From Acidobacteriota bacterium (GTDB taxonomy: Bacteria > Acidobacteriota > Vicinamibacteria > Vicinamibacterales > CAVVIG01), in assembly GCA_018268955.1 (NCBI GenBank), contig JAFDVO010000038.1:1-64000 (forward strand): DNA of 64,000 bases, written 5' to 3'. A model generated the notes under the pieces. The model ran no database searches. It had not been told where the DNA came from and worked only from the letters and a program-made list of their open reading frames with translations. Each line of letters begins with the position of its first letter. Positions within the stretch are counted from its first letter, which is position 1. Positions 32,831 through 40,752 of the stretch are shown in pieces. The position numbers were made by a program, and so were the translations under genes.

Positions 32831-33660
32831 GCCTGCCGAAACCGGGTGTCTACGTCGGGACCGTGCGTCATCGACGGACCAGTCCCGTCTCCCACGCCTT
32901 CACGTACCCACTGTTCATGGTGCTGCTCGACGTCGACCGCATCCCCGCGCTGATGCGCGCGTCGCGCCTGACCGGCTACAACCGCTGGAACTGGGCCTCG
33001 TTCCATGAGGCCGATCATCTTGGCGATCCGTCGCGTCCTTTGCGGCAGCGTCTGGCGATGGATGCGGCCGCACACGGCCACACCCTGCCGGACGGTCCGA
33101 TCTTCCTGCTCACCCACCTGCGCTATCTCGGGTACTGCTTCAACCCGGTGTCGTTCTATTACTGCTACGACAGGTCGGAGCAGTTGCGATTGGTGCTGGC
33201 CGAGGTGAACAACACGTTCGGGGGTCACCATCACTACTGGCTGGAACCGTCGCAGGCGCCACCACGCGCCGCCTCGCCGCGATGGCAGCACGCCGAGCCG
33301 CGGACGTACCGGGCGGCGAGCCAGAAGGCGTTCTACGTGTCCCCCTTCATGGCCGCCGACATGACGTATGCGTTCGCGTTCACGGATCCCGGCGAGCGCC
33401 TGTTGATGCACATGTCGCTCGAACGCCTGAGTGCCGCCGAAACGCCGCACGCGTTCGACGCGTCTCTAGTGCTGAACCACCGCCCATGGACCGCGCGCAC
33501 GATCGCCGGAGCGCTCATGCGCTTTCCGATGATGACGGCCTCCGTCATCGCCGCCATTCACTGGGAAGCGGTGAAGCTCTGGTGGAAGGGGTTGCCGATT
33601 GTGCCGCGACCGACTCCTAGCGGAGAGTACTCGGCCACCCCCGGCCCCGTCTGGCAGTGA
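32827..33660 (+). CDS. DUF1365 family protein, 277 aa
   Basis: GTG start overlapping the FAD oxidoreductase stop (GTGA). Family hallmarks: VGTVRHRRTSPVSHAFTYP at the N-terminus, LRYLGYCFNPVSFYYCYD in the middle, and KAFYVSPFMAADMTY. No signal peptide is evident. The biochemical role of DUF1365 is not established, though it is nearly always encoded next to this type of flavoprotein and CFA-synthase-like methyltransferase. A lipid-modification role is inferred from that linkage. Confidence 0.88.
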   Translation: MSLPKPGVYVGTVRHRRTSPVSHAFTYPLFMVLLDVDRIPALMRASRLTGYNRWNWASFHEADHLGDPSRPLRQRLAMDAAAHGHTLPDGPIFLLTHLRYLGYCFNPVSFYYCYDRSEQLRLVLAEVNNTFGGHHHYWLEPSQAPPRAASPRWQHAEPRTYRAASQKAFYVSPFMAADMTYAFAFTDPGERLLMHMSLERLSAAETPHAFDASLVLNHRPWTARTIAGALMRFPMMTASVIAAIHWEAVKLWWKGLPIVPRPTPSGEYSATPGPVWQ

Positions 33661-33667
33661 GCACACC

Positions 33668-34951
33668 ATGACCCTCATCGACACGCTCGCGAAGAAGATG
33701 CTGCTCTCCCGTCTTCCCGATGTGCAGGGAGGCACGTTGAACCTGTGCTCGTCCGCTGGCCTTGCGCGTTTCGGGGATCCCACGTCGCGCCGGTGGACCC
33801 ATGGTGAGCCGCTCGACAGTACAATCGAAGTGCACGACGACCGGTTTTATCGTCGCGCCCTGCTGGCCTCGGACGTCGGCATCGGCGAGTCGTTCATGGA
33901 CGGCGAGTGGACATCGCCAGACGTCGTCGCGCTCACGCGACTGATGATCCGCAACGCCGCGCTCGTGGAGCAGCGTGGTGGCCCCGGTCGCTGGGCGGTA
34001 CGCCTGATGGGAGGCATGGCCAGGCGGCTGCGCGACAACAGCCTCACGGGCAGCCGACGGCACATCCGCGAACACTACGATCTTGGCAACGACTTCTTCC
34101 GCCTCTTCCTCGACGAGCAGCACCTGATGTACTCGTCGGCGTACTTCGAGACCGGGCGCGAAACGCTGGAGCAGGCCCAGCAGAAGAAGCTCGATCTGAT
34201 TTGCCGGAAGCTGGGGCTGGGGCCCGGCGACCACGTGCTCGAGATCGGCACCGGATGGGGTGGGTTCGCCGTCTGGGCCGCGACCAAATACGGCTGCCGC
34301 GTGACCACGACCACGATCAGCGACGAGCAGTACCGGCACGCCTGTGACTGGGTTGCGCGGCTGGGGGACGCGGGATCGCGGATTACCGTGCTGCTGCAGG
34401 ACTACCGTCATCTCGAGGGGCAGTTCGACAAGATCGTCAGCATCGAGATGTTCGAGGCGGTGGGCCTCAATCACTATGACGACTACTTCTCAGCCGTGAA
34501 TCGCCTCCTGGCGCCGAACGGGTCGATGCTGCTCCAGACGATCACGGTCGACGACCAGCACTTCCCGCACTACCACGGCCAGCCGGACTGGATCGAGAAG
34601 TACATCTTCCCCGGGGGCGAACTCGCCTCGGTCGGCCAGATCCTCGGGTCGCTGTCCCGCGTCACCTCGATGTCGGTCTACCACGCCGAGAACTTCGGCA
34701 CCCACTACGCCAGGACGCTTCACGAATGGCGGGCGCGCTTCCACCGGCAGCTCGATCGCGTGCGGGCCATGGGCTTCGGCGAACGCTTCATCCGGATGTG
34801 GGACCTGTATTTCGCGTTCTGCGAGGCGGCGTTCCTCGAGCGGCACGCGGGCGTGTTCCAGCTCGTGTTGAACCGCAACTACAGCAGCGCGCGGCATTTC
34901 AACGAGCCGTGGTCGACGGAGCCGCAGGTCGTGCGTGCGGCGGTGGCCTAG
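33668..34951 (+). CDS. Cyclopropane-fatty-acid-synthase family SAM methyltransferase (paralogue 2), 427 aa
   Basis: A full-length family member. It has a lipid-binding N-terminal domain (about 1-125), then HIREHYDLGNDFFRLF (132-147) and LMYSSAYF, the SAM-binding VLEIGTGWGG (190-199), and a C-terminal region with QLVLNRNYSSARHF. It should methylate or cyclopropanate unsaturated acyl chains of membrane lipids. It ends the plus-strand half of the light locus, 7 nt after DUF1365. Its stop codon directly abuts the stop of the AsmA-like gene on the other strand with no base between. Confidence 0.92.
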   Translation: MTLIDTLAKKMLLSRLPDVQGGTLNLCSSAGLARFGDPTSRRWTHGEPLDSTIEVHDDRFYRRALLASDVGIGESFMDGEWTSPDVVALTRLMIRNAALVEQRGGPGRWAVRLMGGMARRLRDNSLTGSRRHIREHYDLGNDFFRLFLDEQHLMYSSAYFETGRETLEQAQQKKLDLICRKLGLGPGDHVLEIGTGWGGFAVWAATKYGCRVTTTTISDEQYRHACDWVARLGDAGSRITVLLQDYRHLEGQFDKIVSIEMFEAVGLNHYDDYFSAVNRLLAPNGSMLLQTITVDDQHFPHYHGQPDWIEKYIFPGGELASVGQILGSLSRVTSMSVYHAENFGTHYARTLHEWRARFHRQLDRVRAMGFGERFIRMWDLYFAFCEAAFLERHAGVFQLVLNRNYSSARHFNEPWSTEPQVVRAAVA

Positions 34952-36568
34952 CTAGCGCCGGAACACGCGCTTCACGTCGAGCCCGAACTTCGGGTCGTTC
35001 CGGCTGCCGGAAATCTTCAGCGGGACAACGGTCTTGCCGTCGTGGCGGAAGATCGGATCGGCCATCTTCAGCAGCCACGACTTCCAGCCCTTCACCGTCT
35101 GGGAAATGCGCGCGTCCATGTACAGGTCGCCGGTGAAGGCGAGCGTCCCGCGCTCGAGGTGATACGCGCCGTCGAGGGAGACGACCGCGCCGGGCACGTC
35201 GAAGGTCAACGTGCGCAGCGCCAGCCGCCCCTTCTGCAGCCGGAACTGGCCGGCGAAGTCCGACTCCACCCGACCCGCCTGCGCCACATTCTCGGACGAC
35301 CGGCCGCGGGCTCGCTGGCTCAGCTCGTTGATCTTCTGCTGGACGCCCGGATCGGTGAAGCGGCCTCGTTCGATCGCAAAGCGTCCATCCAGCTGCAGCT
35401 TGTCGACGACGTCCTGTGGGCCGGGGGGGATCGTCATGGACGTGTGCAACTGCAGCCCGCCGAGCATTGTCGGCTTGTCGGTCGGGACCGCCATGCGGAG
35501 CACGTCCTCGAGCCGGCCATCCTCGATGCCGACGTCGAGCCTCACGACGCGGCCCTTCACCCCTTCCACTTCGTAGACGCCCCCGGCGGCCGTGATGGTC
35601 GTGTTGAGCACGCGAGCCTCCACGGGCTCCAGCGTCGTGTTGCCGTTCGTGCCGTCGACGATCGCGTGGTACGTGGTCGTCAGCGGGACAGGGTGGTGGC
35701 TCAGGTTCACCATGAAATCGGGCGTCTCGGTCTGGCCATCGACAGAGATGCGATCGAGCCTGCCTCCGAACGTGCCCTTCGCGTGGAGGACGCCCGAAAT
35801 CCCCTTGAACACCGACAGGTCGGCGTTCTCGAACGTGAACGCGCCCTCCAGCGGTGTCGCGCCCGGCGCTCGGCGACGCCATGGGCCGAAGCGACCGGTG
35901 GCGGCGATCTGGCCTGGCGGCACGGCGTTGGTCAGGAAGGTGTCGAAGGGCATGGCGCCGGAGAGACCGACGTCCCGCAGTTTCAGTCGGTGCAGGTACC
36001 AGACGCGCGGCTCCTTGTCGGGGTCACTCCGCAGGATGGTGAGCTGGGCTTCCGGCGCGTCGACCTCTTCGATGATGAAACCCGACGCATACGACTGCGC
36101 CTCATCGTCCGCCTGCGCATCTCCGCCGTCGGGCTGGGTTCGCGGATCACCGGCAGTGCCGACCGCCGGGGGCGCGTCAGGGTCCGCATCGCGTTCGTCG
36201 CCAGGGGGGATGTTGATCTCGAGACCATCCAGTCCGACGCGTGCGACGCGGTGGCGCCAGAGGCCGACCAGGTCCGCATCGATCGACAGCCGCGCGATCT
36301 TCACCAGCGGCGGCAGGTCCTGTCGATGGTGGAAGCGGATGATGAGCCCTTCACCGGTGGCGTGCAGGCGGGGGTAGATCCGTAGTCGAAGGTCAGCGAG
36401 TTCGACGTCGGCGTCGAGCCGGTCCTCGAGCGCCGCAACCACACGGGTGCGCATGGCATTCGAGGTGATGGGGATGCGGGTGGCGATGCTGACCGCCGCG
36501 GCGACGGTGAGTACCGCGATGGTGAGCGCAACGATGAGCCAGCGGCGACGCCTGATCCGCACGTGCAC
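34952..36568 (-). CDS. AsmA/DUF748-like envelope protein, 538 aa
   Basis: A single N-terminal membrane anchor (RRRWLIVALTIAVLTVAAAVSIA) is followed by long beta-rich repeats typical of the AsmA/TamB/YhdP group, including a C-terminal segment DGKTVVPLKISGSRNDPKFGLD that is characteristic of AsmA C-domains. A disordered Asp/Pro-rich insert lies near residues 130-160. Such proteins bridge the inner and outer membranes and move phospholipids. GTG start; no clear promoter found. It is convergent with the CFA-synthase-like gene, with zero-bp spacing between stops. Confidence 0.83.
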   Translation of the reverse strand: MHVRIRRRRWLIVALTIAVLTVAAAVSIATRIPITSNAMRTRVVAALEDRLDADVELADLRLRIYPRLHATGEGLIIRFHHRQDLPPLVKIARLSIDADLVGLWRHRVARVGLDGLEINIPPGDERDADPDAPPAVGTAGDPRTQPDGGDAQADDEAQSYASGFIIEEVDAPEAQLTILRSDPDKEPRVWYLHRLKLRDVGLSGAMPFDTFLTNAVPPGQIAATGRFGPWRRRAPGATPLEGAFTFENADLSVFKGISGVLHAKGTFGGRLDRISVDGQTETPDFMVNLSHHPVPLTTTYHAIVDGTNGNTTLEPVEARVLNTTITAAGGVYEVEGVKGRVVRLDVGIEDGRLEDVLRMAVPTDKPTMLGGLQLHTSMTIPPGPQDVVDKLQLDGRFAIERGRFTDPGVQQKINELSQRARGRSSENVAQAGRVESDFAGQFRLQKGRLALRTLTFDVPGAVVSLDGAYHLERGTLAFTGDLYMDARISQTVKGWKSWLLKMADPIFRHDGKTVVPLKISGSRNDPKFGLDVKRVFRR

Positions 36569-36602
36569 GGATCAGCATGTCGCGTGCCGCTCGGCTAGCG
36601 GT

Positions 36603-37016
36603 TCAGTGGACGACTCCGGCTTCGCGCTCCACGCACTGACGGCAGGTCACGTCATCCGACATCCACTCAGGCGCGAACGTGTTGTGGCAGAAGTGGCAGA
36701 TGCGATACCGCGAGCGGCGCATCTCGCGCGCGCCCTTGATGAGCTCGCCGACGACCGTCATGAGCTCCGACTCGGGGAGACGACGCCACTTGACGAGGCC
36801 GACTCGACGGGGCCGGACCACCGGTGTGAAGGGGGACTCCCAGCGGACGGCATACTCTTCCACAATCACGGACGTATCCGTGAGGCGCACGATCACCTCG
36901 CCGGGCGAACCGCCCGTGAAGATGATCACCCCATCCACCTCTTCCTGCGCGAACGGGGTCGGCATGTGGGTGCCGATGTAGGCCAGCAGCTGTTCGTAGT
37001 GCTCGTCGATGCTCAC
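36603..37016 (-). CDS. Small protein with C-terminal zinc ribbon, 137 aa
   Basis: I place the start at GTG 37016, 5 nt after an AGGGA site. The N-terminal 90 residues are a mixed alpha/beta domain (EEVDGVIIFTGGSPGEVIVRLTD). The C-terminus has CHFCHNTF and CRQC pairs, which make one zinc ribbon. No family recognised. It may bind nucleic acid. It is downstream of the quinoprotein gene on the same strand, separated by a 140-bp gap that contains a hairpin. Confidence 0.72.
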   Translation of the reverse strand: MSIDEHYEQLLAYIGTHMPTPFAQEEVDGVIIFTGGSPGEVIVRLTDTSVIVEEYAVRWESPFTPVVRPRRVGLVKWRRLPESELMTVVGELIKGAREMRRSRYRICHFCHNTFAPEWMSDDVTCRQCVEREAGVVH

Positions 37017-37028
37017 GCGATTCCCTGC

Positions 37029-37051
37029 AGTCGTCTCGTCAACAGACGACT
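37029..37051 (-). other. Intergenic hairpin between the quinoprotein and zinc-ribbon genes
   Basis: AGTCGTCT (37029-37036) and AGACGACT (37044-37051) are perfectly complementary over 8 bp around a 7-nt loop, 13 nt upstream of the GTG at 37016. Without a T run it could be a 5' leader element or a weak processed 3' end for the quinoprotein mRNA. Confidence 0.45.
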
Positions 37052-37156
37052 CTACTTCATCCCGGGCCGGCGCGTGACGTGTGCGCGGTCGAATCGGTGC
37101 AGTCGCGCGAGGGCGCGCGTATAGCTGCACCAACTCACCAGTGTTGTGGAGTGTCC

Positions 37157-38902
37157 CTACCTCACGGCAAACACCCAGATGGTGCCGCCTTCCGGGACCT
37201 CGGGGAACTCGCCGGGCCGCAGGTTGTTGAGGCGCCCCTGCATCGAGCGAGAGTCGACGCCCCAGCCGGACTGCACCGCCACGTACTGCACGCCGTCGAC
37301 CATGAAGGTGGAGGGCTGCCCGATGACACCGGAACTGGTGGGGAACTCCCAAAGGACCTTGCCGGTCTTCGCGTCGAACGCGCGGAACCTGCGGTCGTTG
37401 GTGCCGCCCGTGAACACGAGGCCGCCGGCGGTGGTCAGCATCGGTCCCCACGTCGGCGAGTTCGCGAACGTGTGCGTCCAGACCTTCTGCTTCGTATCGA
37501 CGTTCCAGGCCTGGACCTCGCCGATGTGATCGGCGCCTGGGGCGATCATCAGTTCGGTCGTCGCGCCAACGAAGCCGCTGCCCGCCTGATAGGCCACCTC
37601 GCGACCGGTGATGGCGCTGCAGAGGTTCTCGTTCGCCGGGATGTAGATCAGGCGCGTGTCGGGGTTGTAGGCGATGGGCGGCCAGTTCTTGCCGCCCCAG
37701 AAGGACGGGCAGAACTCGGCGCGTTTCCCGGTGCCCGGCTTGCGCGCCGGATTCACGTCAGGACGTCCGGTCTTCGGGTCGACGCTGCGGAAGACGTTCT
37801 GCTTGACGAACGGCTGCGCATCGACGAACCGGATCGGCCCGTCAGGCGTGCGCTCCAGGAACCACATGTAGCCGTCACGCGCGATGTTGATCAGCCCTTT
37901 CACGGTACGGCCGTCGCGCTTGTAGTCGATCAGGAGCGGCGGCGAGACCTCGTCCCAGTCCCACGACTCGTTCGGGTCATACTGGTGGTGGCCCTTGATG
38001 GTGCCTGTCGTCACATCGACAGCGATCGTGGACGATGTATAGAGGTTGTCGCCGGGACGCTGGTCGCCCATCCACGGCCCGCCGTTGCCGGTGCCGAAGT
38101 ACGCGATTTTGGTGGCCGGGTCGTAGTTTGCGGTGACCCAGATCGAGCCGCCGCCCGTCTTCCACTGGTCGCCGGTCGGCCAGGTCTCGCTGCCAGGCTG
38201 GCCCGGCTCGGGAATCGTGAACACCTTCCACAACTGCTTGCCAGTGTCAGGGTCGAAGGCGGCGATGAACCCACGCACGCCAAGCTCGCCCCCGGAGGTG
38301 CCGACGATCACCTTGCCATCGGCGACGAGCGGCGCCATGGAGATGTAGTAGCCGCGCCGGTTCTCCTCGACGTTGGCCGACCACACCTCCTTGCCGGTCT
38401 TCGCATCGAGCGCGACGAGCACCGCTTCGGCCCTCGCGAAGAACACCTTGTCACCGAACAGCGCGACGCCGCGGCTTGTACGATGGAGCGTGATGACGTC
38501 AGGTGGGGCGGGGTTGACGTAGCGCCAGAGCAGGACGCCGGTCTTCGCGTCGAGTGCCAGCACCTGGTTGCCTGGTGTCGACACGAACATCACGCCGTTG
38601 TTCACGAGCGGCGTCGCTTCGTGGCCGCTCGTGTTGCCGGTGGCAAACGACCAGACCGGCTGCAGCCGCCCGACGTTGCGCGGGTCGATCTGCTTGAGCG
38701 GGCTGTAGCCCCAGCCGTCGTAGGTGCGACGGACCATGAGGACGTCGGCGTCCTCGGGTTTCAGCAGCCGTTCGGCCGTCACCGGCTTGTAGTGCTGGAG
38801 GACCGGGGGCACCGGCATCACCGCCGGCGGTTGCTGGGCGAGGAGGGTCGCTCCCGAGAGCGCGAGTGCAGCCACCGCGGCTCCTGCTCTGAACGTGGTC
38901 AT
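37157..38902 (-). CDS. Secreted PQQ-dependent quinoprotein dehydrogenase, 581 aa
   Basis: Signal peptide ending near LLAQQ, then an eight-bladed beta-propeller with repeated tryptophan-docking A-x-D-x-x-T-G-K/E-x-x-W motifs (ALDAKTGVLLWRY, ALDAKTGKEVWSA, AFDAKTGKVLWEF). The calcium/PQQ region includes GTGNGGPWMGDQRPGDN and WDWDEVSPPLL. The adjacent Cys-Cys pair of methanol dehydrogenases is absent, as in the group of membrane- or cytochrome-coupled glucose/alcohol types. It oxidises an alcohol or sugar in the periplasm and passes electrons to a quinone or cytochrome. No PQQ biosynthesis genes are in the window. Confidence 0.93.
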   Translation of the reverse strand: MTTFRAGAAVAALALSGATLLAQQPPAVMPVPPVLQHYKPVTAERLLKPEDADVLMVRRTYDGWGYSPLKQIDPRNVGRLQPVWSFATGNTSGHEATPLVNNGVMFVSTPGNQVLALDAKTGVLLWRYVNPAPPDVITLHRTSRGVALFGDKVFFARAEAVLVALDAKTGKEVWSANVEENRRGYYISMAPLVADGKVIVGTSGGELGVRGFIAAFDPDTGKQLWKVFTIPEPGQPGSETWPTGDQWKTGGGSIWVTANYDPATKIAYFGTGNGGPWMGDQRPGDNLYTSSTIAVDVTTGTIKGHHQYDPNESWDWDEVSPPLLIDYKRDGRTVKGLINIARDGYMWFLERTPDGPIRFVDAQPFVKQNVFRSVDPKTGRPDVNPARKPGTGKRAEFCPSFWGGKNWPPIAYNPDTRLIYIPANENLCSAITGREVAYQAGSGFVGATTELMIAPGADHIGEVQAWNVDTKQKVWTHTFANSPTWGPMLTTAGGLVFTGGTNDRRFRAFDAKTGKVLWEFPTSSGVIGQPSTFMVDGVQYVAVQSGWGVDSRSMQGRLNNLRPGEFPEVPEGGTIWVFAVR

Positions 38903-38950
38903 AGTCTCTTCTCACTGTCGTGCCGCAGCCAGCGTCGGCACCCCGCGCCG

Positions 38951-39256
38951 CTACGACTGGCCGCTGCGGATCTTTTCGACCTTGTGGTCGCGCTCGCTGG
39001 AGAGCCGTTCCTTCTCGACGCGGAACTCCGCTTCGAGCGCCTCACGGGCTGCCGGATCGAAGATGTGGGTGAGCTTCGACTGCAGCATGACCTGCTGTTC
39101 GGCGATCTTTGCCTCGTAGATGCTGCGGATTTCGGCGATCTGCGCCTTTTCCCCGTCGGTGAGCGTGCGGTGGGTGACGCCGGCGTCGGCGTCCTTCTGG
39201 CGCAGGCGCTCCATTGCCAGTTCGTATGCGGACTTGAGTCGGGTATCGTCGGCCAT
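38951..39256 (-). CDS. Coiled-coil protein, 101 aa, unknown function
   Basis: Almost entirely helical and charged, with heptad-like spacing of Leu, Ile and Ala (AELRSIYEAKIAEQQ-type pattern) and many Glu/Lys pairs. No Cys, no signal peptide. The C-terminal SSERDHKVEKIRS is also helical. Not recognised. It lies downstream of the divergent GIY-YIG gene start (19 bp apart) and upstream of the quinoprotein promoter on the same strand. Confidence 0.7.
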   Translation of the reverse strand: MADDTRLKSAYELAMERLRQKDADAGVTHRTLTDGEKAQIAEIRSIYEAKIAEQQVMLQSKLTHIFDPAAREALEAEFRVEKERLSSERDHKVEKIRSGQS

Positions 39257-39275
39257 GGTAAGAGTGTGACGGATT

Positions 39276-39581
39276 ATGGCCCGAAAGCGTCCGGCCGCAA
39301 GCGGTCACCACAGCGTGTACGTGGTGTACCTGCGCAACCCGAACGGAGACGGGAAGGCCGGCTACTACGTGGGCATGACCGGCCTGACACCGGAAGCGCG
39401 CTTCGAGAATCACAAGCGCGGCATCAAGGCCGCGCGTGTCGTCCGCCGGTACGGCGAGCGCCTCGTGCCGCGGCTCTATGCGCACCTCAATCCCATGCCG
39501 TACCGGAAGGCGGTCGAGATGGAGCAGTGGCTCGCCGAGAGCCTCCGCAGGCGCGGATACGTGGTCTTCGGCGGGCACTGA
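39276..39581 (+). CDS. GIY-YIG superfamily protein, 101 aa
   Basis: A single small domain. SVYVVYLRN and GYYVGMTGLTPEARFENHKRG match the GIY-YIG core, where the second Y and the R in EARF are the catalytic-region residues. YRKAVEMEQWLAESLRRRG holds the conserved Glu that binds the metal. Stand-alone members of this type are nucleases or DNA-repair-like proteins of unknown target. It has a basic tail at the N-terminus. It is divergent from the coiled-coil gene. Confidence 0.82.
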   Translation: MARKRPAASGHHSVYVVYLRNPNGDGKAGYYVGMTGLTPEARFENHKRGIKAARVVRRYGERLVPRLYAHLNPMPYRKAVEMEQWLAESLRRRGYVVFGGH

Positions 39582-39628
39582 CAGGACCTCCTTGCTCTTC
39601 GCGGGGGTCACTTCCGGAGGACCGCTCT

Positions 39629-39634
39629 TACAAT
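39629..39634 (+). promoter_or_regulatory. Predicted -10 element of the small acidic protein gene
   Basis: TACAAT is followed by exactly 6 nt and ATG at 39641. It matches TATAAT at 5 of 6 positions and predicts a leaderless mRNA. Confidence 0.5.
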
Positions 39635-39640
39635 TGGCGG

Positions 39641-39991
39641 ATGCGAATCGTGAACCGCACCGCCGTGACGATCGTGGGCGCCGAGCCGTACGTCGAGTGG
39701 ACGCGCAGCCGCGACGCGGACTTCAACAGCGGGCAGCTGACCGTTGCGCGCGCGAAGGCGTTCGGCACGGCGTTCCTCCTCCCTGAGGTCGACTACGAAG
39801 AGGACCTGCAGGAATGGGTGGAGGAGAACTTCGAGTGGCTCTTCGAGTTCCAGCTCTCACAGTGGACCGGCGACGAGTCGGCCTGGCCACAGGACCGCAC
39901 GCTGCAGATGTTCAAGGCGTGGTTCCGGCTCGATCTCCACAACGTCGTTGTCGATGTCGGCGATGATGACATCGAGGGAGAGGAACTCTGA
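39641..39991 (+). CDS. Small acidic protein, 116 aa, unknown function
   Basis: Mixed alpha/beta composition with a very acidic, Trp-rich middle (EEDLQEWVEENFEWLFEFQL) and an acidic C-terminus (VGDDDIEGEEL). No signal peptide or membrane segment. Not assigned to a family. The stop overlaps the start of the Dabb gene by one base, so they are cotranslated and may share a role. Confidence 0.75.
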   Translation: MRIVNRTAVTIVGAEPYVEWTRSRDADFNSGQLTVARAKAFGTAFLLPEVDYEEDLQEWVEENFEWLFEFQLSQWTGDESAWPQDRTLQMFKAWFRLDLHNVVVDVGDDDIEGEEL

Positions 39992-40275
39992 TGCTGACCC
40001 ACATCGTGTGCTTCAAGTACAAGGCGGACATCACCGAGGAGACGAAGGCGGATCACCGCGCCAGGCTGGCCGGCCTGCGTTCGCTCACTGGCGTAATCGA
40101 TCTGAAGGTCGGCGCCGACGTCGTCCGTTCTGCGCGGTCGTTCGACACCGGCCTCATCGTGGTCTTCCCGGATCGCGCCGCGCTCGACGCCTACGCCGTC
40201 GATCCGCAGCACGTGCCGGTCGCGCAGTTCGGTGCCGGACTGTGCCAGCAGATTGTCGCGGTCGACTTCGAATGA
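39991..40275 (+). CDS. Dabb family stress-responsive alpha/beta-barrel protein, 94 aa
   Basis: Typical dimeric Dabb domain: LTHIVCFKYKADITEETKA at the start, then LRSLTGVIDLKVGADVVRS, and DTGLIVVFPDRAALDAYAVDPQHV. These proteins form small heat- or stress-induced barrels; some are cyclases or decarboxylases in other genomes. It follows the acidic-protein gene with a 1-nt overlap. The stop overlaps an alternative upstream start of the next gene. Confidence 0.88.
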   Translation: MLTHIVCFKYKADITEETKADHRARLAGLRSLTGVIDLKVGADVVRSARSFDTGLIVVFPDRAALDAYAVDPQHVPVAQFGAGLCQQIVAVDFE

Positions 40276-40469
40276 GCGGTCGCCTGGCGGCGCCCCTCAC
40301 AATTTCTGGCAGCGGGGCGTCGAATAATTGTCAGGCGGAGCGCGATGCGCGCGTGGACACCGCGGCACTGGCGTCGCCGATGTGCGAGCCCTCGTGCACT
40401 TCCGACGCAGAGCCACTCCGGCGATCGCCGACGCCGCCGAGCGGCAACAGCTTTGCTGATGTGCCGGAC

Positions 40470-40694
40470 ATGCCTACCCAACCGATGCAGCGAGCAGCCG
40501 AGCGCCTGTGGACCGCGCCAGACGGGACCACATGCATCCTCGCCACGTGTGATACGCCGCCCGTCTACCTCGTCTCGTTGATTCGCGACTCGCAGGTGCT
40601 TCGCGAGCGACGGCTCTACGGGCTGGCGAGCGCGCAGATGCTCGCGCAGGGTTGGAAGGAAGCGGTGCCGCTTCCGCCCGCCAGGGTCGCCTGA
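40470..40694 (+). CDS. Small protein, 74 aa, uncertain start
   Basis: The conserved-looking part is MQRAAERLWTAPDGTTCILATCD, then VYLVSLIRDSQVLRERRLYGLASAQMLAQGW. It may be a short beta-hairpin plus helix domain. An in-frame ATG at 40272 would overlap the Dabb stop and give 140 aa, but the extra 66 residues are Ser/Pro-rich low-complexity and the region 40299-40331 is unusually AT-rich, with inverted ACAATT/AATTGT arms, more like a promoter. I therefore place the start at 40470, with low certainty. No family assigned. Confidence 0.5.
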   Translation: MPTQPMQRAAERLWTAPDGTTCILATCDTPPVYLVSLIRDSQVLRERRLYGLASAQMLAQGWKEAVPLPPARVA

Positions 40695-40705
40695 CCCAGG
40701 GAACC

Positions 40706-40747
40706 GGGACTGGGGACTCGGGGCTCCGGACCGGGTGTTCGGGACTC
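40706..40747. repeat. Mixed 6-8-nt array, GGGACTC family
   Basis: Units GGGACT, GGGGACTC, GGGGCTCC and, after a short break, GGGTGTTC and GGGACTC. The gap holds the convergent ends of the small protein gene and the AlgJ-like gene. The same family occurs at 48825-48900. The register is loose (6-8 nt). Confidence 0.5.
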
Positions 40748-40752
40748 GAGGC

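Noticed and set aside
37079-39991. Long open frame of 970 codons on the plus strand
   Set aside because: It runs antisense through the quinoprotein gene, whose propeller motifs and signal peptide are unmistakable; the translation of the long frame is Arg/Ala/Gly-rich without domains, as expected from GC-rich antisense.
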